A DNA stretch of 64,000 bases, taken from contig CAJJDP010000053.1 in NCBI GenBank assembly GCA_905182995.1, positions 372,001 through 436,000 of the forward strand, read 5' to 3'. Positions 10,836 through 20,479 of this stretch are shown here, in pieces (position 1 is the first letter of the stretch; the number at the start of each line of letters is the position of its first letter). Position numbers and translations under genes: made by a program. Source of the stretch: Paramecium octaurelia (taxonomy: Eukaryota; Ciliophora; Oligohymenophorea; Peniculida; Parameciidae). The notes under the pieces were generated by a model that made no database searches, was not told the DNA's origin, and saw nothing but the letters and a program-made list of their open reading frames with translations.

Positions 10836-12209
10836 TCATTTCTTAATCCCTTTATTTATTTACAATGATTTCACACTTTAAACATAGATAAGATCATCCC
10901 CAACCTCATATTCATCAATTTTTTATTTAAAGTTTTCTTAAAAAAAAGTAAAGAAACTATGTTTTGAAATCTTTGATCGATAGGATGGCATAAAAATCTT
11001 TGACGTCAAATATTCCTTTGAGGTTTTTCTTTTCTATGGATTCTTTTGAAGCATAGATTTCATTATTTCAACAATATTCTTATCCTATTTTGTACTTGGA
11101 ATTTAATATTTTCCAGCAATATTATTGAAGAATATATTTTTTTAATCTTTTCCAAATGGGTTTTCATTAAATAGCCTAATATAGTTAGTTATACATACAT
11201 ATAGTATAAAAGAACTCCTAATTAATATATGTTGGCTGAAGTGGAGATTCGCTAATTAATTTGATATTGCTCTGGTGGAACGAACCCAATCGAGTTACCT
11301 TTTCTAAAATTTAGATTAATAATACATTTATTATTGGTTGTGAGTTTCAAATATTGAAAATGAGAAATTACACAAAAATATTAAATTGAATTCTTGAGAA
11401 TAACAGATATTGTCCAAAGTAATTCCATTATGAATTATTTTTAGCTCCTCAAATATGTTTAACACTAACTTATGAATACTTAATACCTAATAGGAGTTAT
11501 TCTAGGATTTCAATTATAAAGGATACTGGTGGATTCTTGTATTTTCTCAATATTTGTCTTAGAGATATTTAATTTGAACTTTAATAAATAATCGAATAGC
11601 ATTCTCCGTCATAAGTGAGTTAATCTATTTTCATGATGTAAGGACACCGTCGGATGTTTAATAGTTGGATGACTCGTATCTCTTCAGGTACTTTTTCGTA
11701 TCCAAAATCTGTGATACTTGAATTGGATATTTATTAAGAGTATATTTAATTAATTCTTTTTTCAATATATTTTTTACCATTAAGTCTATTAATTATTGTC
11801 AATAACTTGTTATAGAACTTATATATACTTGATATGCGGACATAGACTCATTTATAGAATCTAAAGAATAAATATCGTTCCTTTTGAAAATGAATTTTCC
11901 TGCAGAAAATTCATACATCGAATCTAATTAATTTGGAGTTCCAAAAACTTTGAATTACTATCCATGAAAATGTACCATGAAATACAAATTCTCATTGCCT
12001 TTGTTACCTTTGTAAGCACTCCAATCAAAAATTACTCCTTCATCACAAAAATCTATGTTTAATAACAAAGAATGATTGAGAGTGTTCTAAATTAATTTAA
12101 TACTTACAATCATCTTTAATCCATTTCCATAAGGAATCAAAAAGATTTCTTATTTGTTATTCCTCTAAAATTTTAGCCCTTCAATAAGAAATAAATCGTT
12201 TTGATTCAT
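10836..12209 (-). CDS. Pseudokinase with N-terminal PH-like domain, about 420 aa
   Basis: Minus strand, ATG at 12209 to TGA at 10838-10836. Introns: 12107-12087 (21 nt, keeps frame), 11828-11806 (23 nt, unusual AAG end), 11486-11465 (22), 11325-11304 (22), 11198-11176 (23). Spliced length is 421 codons. Residues about 1-115 look like the PH-like module common in ciliate kinases (LYFMVHFHGQQFKVFG). A kinase fold follows, with YIEKRI supplying the beta-3 Lys (136), an alpha-C region, and NIYQLGVLLYYML matching the DIWSLG helix. Catalytic residues are lost: HRD is HNG (238-240), DFG is NFS (259-261) and APE is PPE (282-284), and no glycine loop is visible. It is therefore likely inactive and a scaffold or allosteric partner. 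One noncanonical splice site makes the N-lobe junction less certain. Confidence 0.75.
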
Positions 12210-12352
12210 CGGATACAAGATTTAGTTGTTTTATAAAATAAATAATAAAATCTTCCAATTTTCTTTATTACATTTAAAATCGATCAACCCAAGTAAATAT
12301 GGGTTTAGAAAGATAGAAAATTAAAAATAAATTATTTATTAAACTTTCAAAC

Positions 12353-12900
12353 TCATTTTATTACAAAACTTTAACCCTCTAGTTAATGAAAGCGAATAAA
12401 AAATTAATTAAATTCAGTGATTTTACATACCTCTCTAATTAAAAAATTAAACCTTATTAATATATTGCATATCAATGTTTAATTTTTTTTCTAATATTAG
12501 ACATCGGAAATTTATAGGTATTCTTCTGCTACTTTAAGGCCATAGTATAACATAGAATTTCATAAAATGCATCTATTACCATATTTTAAATACTATTATG
12601 TACTTAGTGTATTTTTATATTCTTGTCCAATTGCATTAATTGATTTATATCGATACTTTAAGTTTGCTAAAATGACATTGTTTTTCAGGCCCAGGTTACT
12701 CCCCTTGATGTAATTTTTGTTAAATATTCAAAATATCTATTTTATTTTTAATACTTCATAGAAAATTAACGAACAAGGAATTTTTAGTTCCTTAGAAATC
12801 AAGCCAGAGATAGTATTTTCTGACTAAAAATTTATAGTTTGGTCCCTTAAACAATTCTCTATGAGAAAAAATTGAAATGTAGATTTTTAAGTTAGAGCCA
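12353..12900 (-). other. Unresolved minus-strand frame, possible small gene or relic
   Basis: Between the pseudokinase and the repeat protein a minus-strand frame beginning MALTQKSTFQ near 12900 stays open to 12353 except for two TGAs. A second frame gives a 68-aa product starting MSFQQTQSID (12678-12472). A GTT...TAG splice of 23 nt would link the second frame to the end of the first. None is clearly better than chance in DNA where only TGA stops translation, so no gene is asserted. Confidence 0.25.
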
Positions 12901-13137
12901 TATTTAAAGAAAATATAATTCTTGGAAATTCACAAGAATTCCAATAAAAAGAAATTCAAATACTTTTAAAGTGAGAATTAGAAATTGCAAAATTAAAAAT
13001 ATCATATTTCATAATAAGGAAAAGTTTGTTTTAAGAATAAGTTAACAATCATTTTAGTCTATAAACCTTAAAGATTTTCTATATTAATAAAATTTGTTTT
13101 TAATAACATCTGATATTTATATGAATTAATTTAATTA
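12901..13137. other. Intergenic, no gene seen
   Basis: AT-rich spacer upstream of the proline/tyrosine-repeat gene. It must hold the promoter of that gene, but no recognisable element was found. Confidence 0.5.
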
Positions 13138-14263
13138 ATGAATCAACCTCCTTATCCACCTCCAGGCTATCCAGGATAATAAGGTTAACCAAATTATCTT
13201 CCACAACCTGGATATCCTCCCTAACCAAATTATCCTCCATAACCTGGTTATGCTCCACAACCAGGATATCCTCCATAACCAAATTATCCACCATAACAAG
13301 GATACCCCCCTTAAACTGGATATCCTCCACAAACCGGATATCCTTCATAACCTGGATATCCTCCACAAACCGGGTATCCTGCATAAACCGGATATCCATA
13401 ACCATAATTGAGATGTAAATATTACGTAATCAATAAAGAGGTGTAATTTGTTGTCAATGCTTGGCCATTATTTAATAATTTCCCTGTAACAGTGACAATA
13501 GATGATAACCAATATGTTGATACTTTAGTGAGAAATGCTTGCTCATAAGCATTAATAAATTATAATGCTGTAAGAGGATTAAAGATCAAACCTGGTCAAT
13601 CTAAAAACTAATTTGGAAAGGTACTTAAAAATATGTTAATATAGGCTGAACTACTACCTCCAAATGCTACAATAGCTTAAGTTGCTAATTAACATCAAAG
13701 AGGAAATGACAAAATTTAAGTTCACTTAGATTTGATGCCCTAGATAGGATAGCCAATTACAGTATCTCCTAGGGTTGCTGGTTTCGATTATGCTACATTA
13801 GATAACTTAAAGTAAAATCCAAGAGCTTTTGGAGAAACTGTATGTGCTATGTTGAATAGTGATGGTGGAATTTGTTTGATTGGGTTAGGTTAAGATATGA
13901 AGATAAAAGGATTGTTAGTACCAAATACAAAACAAGAAATCTAACAAACCATTGTTTCATTGCTTAAGGATCATATTTATCCTCCTGGATTTTAATCTTT
14001 AGTTAAAGTACTCATGCGAAATATTTAAATAGGCTAAAATCCATCCATTGATAGACTAAAATGGAATTAAGTCTTAGTTATCAGGACTTGTTGTTTAAGT
14101 AGAAAGATGTCCAAAAACGGATATTGCCTTTACTCACGACTATGTATTTTTTTATAGAAAGGGAAATGTCAATGAGAGAGCATATCCACATGAAATAACT
14201 AATATTTTAAGGTAGAAAAAGGGAAAGGTTGCCAAATAATTTGTTTTAACATTTAACATTTGA
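13138..14263 (+). CDS. YPPQ-repeat protein with Schlafen-type AlbA_2-like domain, 366 aa
   Basis: Plus strand, ATG at 13138 to TGA at 14261-14263, with one 25-nt intron (14008-14032, GTACT...ATAG) that restores frame. Residues 1 to about 90 are about a dozen copies of a Pro/Gln/Gly-Tyr-Pro unit (GYPPQ, NYPPQ), a flexible tail like those of annexin-, TSG101- or shisa-like proteins. From about residue 230 the sequence GETVCAMLNSDGGICLIGL, then a 'KIKG' turn and a helix with KQEIQQTI, matches the layout of the Schlafen AlbA_2 domain (helix, N-x-(D/E)-GG strand, then (I/L)G). In that family the domain binds or cuts RNA or acts as an accessory ATP/nucleic-acid module. The role here is unknown. The 130 residues between repeats and domain are unrecognised. 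The repeat would also read as open frames on the other strand, which are ignored. Confidence 0.8.
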
Positions 14264-14785
14264 TCATTTTATCATTATTATCCACAAAAATATCTTATTT
14301 AAATAAATATAAACTGTTTTTAAATTATTTACAATGTTTTAAAGTGAAATAAAATAAACTACCAAATGTATTTTAAATCTAATACTACATATATTTTTGT
14401 TAATAGAGAGTTAACTAATAGTCTAATAGATTTAAATTGATAATAAAATAAATTTAAATTAATAACACAATAGATTTATAAAAATAACTAAATTCAATAA
14501 TGATAAATATGAAATGCTGGAAAATTCAATGAAACTAAATAAAATTAATATATTGTAAAATGAGTATTCATAATATAATCTACAAATGATAATTAATTAA
14601 TACTGTTTTAGTCAATCATTCACATTAATAATTAAAATAGAAAAGCAAATTGTAGTGGAGCATGAGAGTAGTTCCTCCAGATAAAAGAGGAATAAATTGC
14701 AAATTGAAATAATCATAATTATAATAAATAAGCTTATTAAGTCGTTTTTAATATAAATCGTTTTTCATTATTAAGTTTATCAGAA
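14264..14785. other. Intergenic, no gene seen
   Basis: About 520 bases of very AT-rich sequence between two plus-strand genes. It holds the 3' flank of the repeat protein and the promoter of the trichocyst protein gene. No convincing frame or RNA gene was found. Confidence 0.5.
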
Positions 14786-15930
14786 ATGAAATACATCATG
14801 ATTGTTTTGCTGGCCTTCGCAGCTACAAGCTCAGCCTCAAAAACTTAAGACTAAATTTTGGCCTTATTATAAGTAAATAGTATAATTAATAGATTAGACA
14901 GGAACAAAAGCAAGCGATGCAATTGACACAGTTTTTGGATTGTTGAATGATTTGAAATAATCAAACATCGATGCATAATTTGCTGCTGATTAAAAGAATG
15001 AAACAGATGAATGGATTGGAGCATAGTAATAATATATTCCAAATCCTTAGAACTATTGAATAATTTACTAAAATCAAGGCCTTGAACTAAAAGTTATTCC
15101 AATAAGCAGTTGAGAACAGAGCTGAATATGAAAATGTTTTATAACAAACCAAAAACTATTTGGCATGGAATGAAGCCAGAAGAGACTCTATTGCTGCAAA
15201 AATTGAAACACTCTAAGATAACCAATGTTTCAGCAATTAATTATTCGTCAAATCCATCAAACATAATTAAGAAGCCCTTGAAGTTATCAAGCTTTTGAAA
15301 CAAGATGTTGCTGGCTATATTATTAATGGAGATTCATTCGAATTCACATAAGTTTAAGCATAATCTGTAGCTGAAAAATTGAAGTAATACAGCAATTTGT
15401 TCTAAGAACATCAAATCAAAACTTTCTTGGCCTTAGCTTAGGAATAATAAGTAATCTTTATAATATAAAATTAAGGAATAATCATCAGGAAATGGATCAA
15501 CCTTGGCTGAAAAAGTGTTAGCAGTTTTGGAAGGATTACATTCTGAATTAGAAGGCTCATTAGAAAATTTGAAATAAAATGAAATCAATGCCTCATGGGA
15601 ATTAGCTGGTTGGGTTTCATTATCTGAAGCTGAAATTGCTTCTTTGGAAGTTGAATATGAAAGAAAACAAGTCTTTGCTGATAGAACTGCTACTGTAATT
15701 ATTGATTTTTAATTTATAAAAAGTAAATCTAAGCAGCTTTGGCTCAATAAGCTAAATCTAAGATCATTTTATAAGAATCATAAGATGCATTGGACTAGGC
15801 TCAAGCTGATTTGGAATCAAAAAGAGCTGATTTTGAAGAAGCTAAAGCCAAAAGAAATGAAGAGAATGCCATTTTGGATGAAGTAATCATAATGTTCAAG
15901 AAGTAAGTTGCATCATGGTCAGGAAGATGA
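14786..15930 (+). CDS. Trichocyst matrix protein, 346 aa precursor
   Basis: Structural protein of the crystalline core of trichocysts, the exocytotic organelles of Paramecium, made as a secretory precursor and processed in the granule. ATG at 14786, TGA at 15928-15930. Four introns restore one frame: 14873-14897 (25 nt), 15026-15050 (25), 15451-15475 (25, AAG end) and 15695-15723 (29, AAG end); spliced length 347 codons. A signal peptide is evident (MKYIMIVLLAFAATSSA). The rest is the family's typical Ala/Gln/Glu/Asn-rich long helical protein, with the characteristic segments DTVFGLLNDLKQSN near the N-terminus and FEEAKAKRNEENAILDEVI followed by QVAS near the C-terminus. Base composition is more balanced than in neighbours, as expected for a highly expressed gene. 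The family call is firm; the subfamily is not determined. Confidence 0.88.
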
Positions 15931-16240
15931 TATCTTTGATAGATATAAACAATTATGTCATTTATTAATAAACATCCTGTGAATTGTATTCTGTTTATCT
16001 ACTTTTTTTATGAAATGCTATCTAATCTAATTTCACTATTTTATCAATTAACGACTTTATAATTCTTTCAAACTTTTTATAATTTGAAGAAGAAAATTAG
16101 CATTTTATGTAATTATTTAAACATATATGCAACGATAATGAATATAACTTTATCAAAATAATTATTATAAAATAATATGCATATCTAATTAATGTATTTA
16201 AGGACTAGTTAAATCTTATTAATTAAATTATTTATTTTAG
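15931..16240. other. Intergenic, no gene seen
   Basis: About 310 bases, very AT-rich, between the trichocyst protein stop and the isocitrate dehydrogenase start. No frame or RNA gene supported. Confidence 0.5.
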
Positions 16241-17362
16241 ATGAATATTATAAGAAAAGCATCATCTACAATATTAAGACCTTAATTCAACTTTTAAAAA
16301 GTAATTCTTTTTCCGGGAGATGGAATAGGCCCTGAAATCTCTAAAGCTGTTATAGATATATTTGATGCTGCAAAAGTCCCAATTGACTGGGAATTTCATG
16401 AGATTCATAAAAAGAGAGTGACTGAATAAGGCGATTTAATCACAGAAGAAACACTTAAATAAGTGAAAGCTTTAAAATACGCTTTGAAAGGTACTCTTTC
16501 ATTAAGTATCATCAGGACCATTCGAAACCCCAATCGGAAAGGGATACAGATCAATAAATGTGACGCTAAGAAAGAGATTATAATTATTTGCTAATGTTCG
16601 GCCATGTAAATCCATCAAAGGAGTTAAAACTCCCTATCCAGGAGTTGATGTTGTAACTATAAGAGAAAATACCGAAGGTGAATATAGTGGGTTGGAACAT
16701 GAAGTTGTTCCTGGGGTAGTTGAGAATCTCAAAATTGTCTCCTATAATGCTTGTTAGAATATTGCCTAATACGCTTTCGAATATGCAAGAGCAAATAGTA
16801 TTTAATATAGACTAAATGTAGATAGAAAATAGGTAGTGGCTTGTCACAAAGCAGGTGTTATGAAACAAGGGGATGGATTATTCTTGAAAGTTTGTGATGA
16901 TGTTGCAAAAAATTATCCAGAAATTTAATTTAACGAAGAATAGATTGACACAATGGCTTTTAAATTAGCAAATGATCCAACTAAGATTGATGTTATGGTG
17001 ATGCCCAATCTTTATGGGGATATCGTTTCTGATCTTTGTGCAGGCTTAATTGGAGGATTGGGATTAACTGCATCAGGAAATATTGGAAAAGATTGTGAGG
17101 TGTATGAAGCCGTTCATGGAACTGCACCTGATATTGCAGGAAAAAATCTTGCAAATCCGACTGCATTATTATTATCAGGAATTATGGTAATATTAAGTCA
17201 TAAATAATGTAGATGTTAAAAGCAATGAAATTAAATGATTAAGCTCAAAGAATCGAAAATGCTACTTACTCAGTTTTAGAAGAAGCCAAATATTTGACTG
17301 GTGATCTTGGTGGTAAAAGTACAACAACTGATTATACCAAAGCTATAATTGATAAATTATGA
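16241..17362 (+). CDS. Isocitrate dehydrogenase [NAD+], mitochondrial, catalytic-type subunit, 356 aa
   Basis: Oxidises isocitrate to 2-oxoglutarate with NAD+ in the mitochondrial citric acid cycle. ATG at 16241, TGA at 17360-17362, introns at 16491-16515 (25 nt, CAG end) and 17187-17212 (26 nt, TAG end); spliced length 357 codons. The N-terminal 20 residues ([19 protein letters not shown]) are basic and Ser/Thr-rich, a likely mitochondrial presequence. GDGIGPEI at about residue 25 is the family's N-terminal nucleotide/substrate loop. [13 protein letters not shown] carries the substrate Arg and the phosphorylation-loop region. NLYGDIVSD is the IDH/IMDH signature with metal-binding aspartates, and GTAPDIAG follows the NAD-specific end of the fold. 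Length matches the usual mature subunit plus presequence. It resembles the IDH3 alpha type more than the beta/gamma types, judged by the intact catalytic segments. Confidence 0.97.
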
Positions 17363-17877
17363 TCGATGTATATCTATATACATTTATTATTATTCAATTA
17401 AATTGTATAAAACAATTAATAAACCATAAATATTAGTTTAGTGAATCACCTATCAATTTGATGTCAGTTGCACTCGAATTTTAGTTTACTGTAATGATAA
17501 CTAAATTAATCCTATATGAAAAGTCTTCTGCAAATCTTTTGTTTCAATGCTAAAAGAATAATGATATCTTCAGTGAAGATAAGTTGAGGAAATTCTCTAT
17601 AATAAATATTGGTGAATTTCCTTTATTGGCGATTCTTCATCTCATATTTTGCATTTTGATTATAAAATATAAATTTATTGGTAAATTTCCTAACTTAAAA
17701 ATTCACTCAAAACACTTTGCTTTTTAAACTTTATTAATATCCTGGATAAGAACTGTCAAACATATATCATGATATCTCCAAAGGTACCTAAAGACTTTTA
17801 TCATTATTAAATAAATGTTAGGGATATTACATATATTGGGTGAATTAAAAGACAAAAAATTCTACTTTTTTTACACA
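17363..17877. other. Intergenic, no gene seen
   Basis: About 515 bases of AT-rich sequence leading up to the assembly gap. No convincing coding frame was found. Confidence 0.5.
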
Positions 17878-18240
17878 NNNNNNNNNNNNNNNNNNNNNNN
17901 NNNNNNNNNNNNNNNNNNNNNNNNNNNNNNNNNNNNNNNNNNNNNNNNNNNNNNNNNNNNNNNNNNNNNNNNNNNNNNNNNNNNNNNNNNNNNNNNNNNN
18001 NNNNNNNNNNNNNNNNNNNNNNNNNNNNNNNNNNNNNNNNNNNNNNNNNNNNNNNNNNNNNNNNNNNNNNNNNNNNNNNNNNNNNNNNNNNNNNNNNNNN
18101 NNNNNNNNNNNNNNNNNNNNNNNNNNNNNNNNNNNNNNNNNNNNNNNNNNNNNNNNNNNNNNNNNNNNNNNNNNNNNNNNNNNNNNNNNNNNNNNNNNNN
18201 NNNNNNNNNNNNNNNNNNNNNNNNNNNNNNNNNNNNNNNN
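17878..18240. other. Assembly gap (363 N)
   Basis: Run of undetermined bases. Any reading frame crossing it has no meaning. Confidence 0.99.
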
Positions 18241-18491
18241 GTATTAAAATGTTGAATTAAAAATATTTAATACAAAATAACTATTATTTACAGAAATCTT
18301 TATCAGATAAATTAAATGTATAAATTTAATAAGATATTATTTCTGTTATTGAAATTTCGACTTTTAACATAAATCATCATCATAGAAAGTACGTATATTA
18401 ATTCCAAAGATAAAATTTTTTATTAGTATAGTTAATAATTTATGAAATGGCAAAATTTCAATGGAATTTATTGAAATAATTAATAAAATCT

Positions 18492-19511
18492 TCATTTTAA
18501 AAAACAAAAAGATATAACCTCCATTTACTTGGAAAATTCTTCCCATATAATTAACCATTATCCATCATCACTTATAGTTCCAAAAATGAAGTTTCCCTCA
18601 AATTTAACTTTCTAAAATACTTGGAACTCTTAATTTTTGTCTATTAGAAATAAACAAAGAATATTTTTATCTTATTTAATAAACAATCTCCTCTACTTTA
18701 TGTATATTGTTTAAAAAGAATTACATTACTAACCTTCTCCTTCCAAAAGAAATGAATTTGATAATTTGAATAAATAATTTTCTTCACAAAATTTATAAAC
18801 TTACATCGTCTTACTCATCCATGGATGAACAACAAAAATATCATCCCCAAAAAAGTATGCTTAGGCTCCAAAATTATTTAACACTATTAATTAAATAATT
18901 TTCCACGATTATATATTATTATTTTATTATTAAATTATTGCTATAGTATTATTTCCATAACATGTGATAAGCTTATTTTAAGACTCATTAAAACGAAGAC
19001 TAAACACCCAATCATCAATTTCATCAATTTCTTTTAAATCTAATTTAACTACACACTGACCACTTTCTTCCCAAAAATAAATCAGTTTTTCAAGTCCTGC
19101 AACAATTAAATTTTTTTTTTCACATATGGCAAAACAAGTAAATAAGTTGTTATTTGCATGAATTTTCATTTGAATTTTTTAATTGTTTACACCAAATAGA
19201 GATCTCATTTTAATCATTTTTTCGCAGCAAGAAAATAAATTTGTGTCTTTTTTGCAATTCAAGTTTATCAATCCATTCTTGCTGTGATAAAATTGACAGA
19301 TTTTATGTAAACATCCATTTTGAAATGCATGTATCTTTATTCCTTTATCATGCCCGATAAACAACATCGAACTTGTGCTATTAAATTTCATTGCTCTACA
19401 CATTTCATTTTATAAAAAGGAATACTTGATCTCCCAAAAATATTAATCACGATATTTTCTATTCTAATTACATTTTGATTATTTCTTATCTATTGATTTA
19501 GAGTTTCCCAT
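18492..19511 (-). CDS. WD40-like beta-propeller protein, probably N-myristoylated, 339 aa
   Basis: Intronless minus-strand gene, ATG at 19511 to TGA at 18494-18492, exactly 340 codons. The N-terminus MGNSKSIDKK fits the N-myristoylation pattern (Gly2, Ser5 close behind, then basic residues), which would attach the protein to membranes. The body consists of weak WD-like blades: MLFIGHDKGIKIH, NLIVAGLEKLIYFWEE, KLITCYGNNTIAII and a last blade with ISDDGQWLIIWEEF. The spacing of about 40-50 residues and the alternating hydrophobic strands fit a seven-blade propeller with degenerate WD dipeptides. Such proteins usually serve as binding platforms. It lies just after the assembly gap, and the upstream 300 bases show no other gene. 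Propeller fold likely; partner unknown. Confidence 0.75.
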
Positions 19512-20185
19512 ACCTAAATTATAATGTAATTGGAATAAAAAGTTAAATTTATTAATAATAATTTTTATAGAAATTATTTCTTTGTATGTATTTTTTTGAA
19601 GAAAGCGAAAAAAAAAAATTAAGAAAAAGCCTTTCAAAGTTTTTGTGTTGATATTCTTCTTTATCTCGAAAAAAAATAGCATTTGACAATTATCAAATTG
19701 TTTAAGTGAGTTAAATTAAATTAAAAATATTGAATCCTTATAATACAATTATCCAAAACATTTATTAATCTTTAAATCAAATATCACAGGAACTTGTTTA
19801 ACAATGTTTATCAAAAAATGACTTTTTGTTAAAATCAAATACAAGAAATTACATTCACTTATAGCATTTCCAAAATGTAAACAGGAGTCTTTTTAAATAG
19901 CATAAAACTATAGGTATATCAGCAAATCATAAATCCAGAGATTTGAAATTTTAAATCCTTCAATAATTCGTTATATATATAGCAAGAAGAACCTACTATT
20001 ATTGACAATTTATCTGCTGCTTGATTTATAAGATATTCACTTTAGCATAATCCCTCAAAGTTCTGAAGAAAAAGCTTCTATTATGAAACTATCTTAATTT
20101 AATTTCTTATCGATCAAAATCTGATTATAACTACTAAATAAATGAGCTCATAAACTTATTTAGATATGAATGATGTTATATAATA
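19512..20185. other. Intergenic or non-coding, no gene seen
   Basis: AT-rich sequence; several short open frames exist but none has length, composition or splice signals that separate it from chance. Confidence 0.4.
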
Positions 20186-20479
20186 ATGAAAATTATGAAT
20201 AAAAAAAAATTACCAGGGCTTGCATATTTTCAAAAAGGTGACATAGTCAATGTAATTAAAAAAAGATTAGATTATTTTTGTAAATTAAAAAAAAGAATCA
20301 TCAGTTGCTGTATCAATATAATATTTAAATTTAACAAGACTCCTATATTACCTAATAGTTACCATACATTAAAGGATAAAAAATTTCACAATTAGAAAAA
20401 TATCATTTAAAGTTTAATGTATCTCATGATCAGTAAAAATAATTCAGGATTAATTGTCTTGAGATATTTTTTAAGGTGA
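20186..20479 (+). CDS. Possible small hypothetical protein, 97 aa
   Basis: Plus-strand frame, ATG at 20186 to TGA at 20477-20479, read through two TAA/TAG glutamines. The product is strongly basic (MKIMNKKKLPGL, then KKRLDYFCKLKKR) with a few Cys. No domain, signal peptide or membrane segment is recognised. The length is close to what AT-rich DNA with a single stop codon gives by chance, and no intron supports it. It might also be an exon of a larger decayed gene. Listed only as a candidate. Confidence 0.25.

Noticed and set aside
13100-13405. Met/Asp/Val-repeat and Trp/Arg-repeat reading frames on the minus strand
   Set aside because: They are antisense shadows of the YPPQ repeat region of the plus-strand gene at 13138-14263; their periodicity comes from that repeat.
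17815-18255. Reading frame crossing the first N gap
   Set aside because: Open only because undetermined bases contain no stop.
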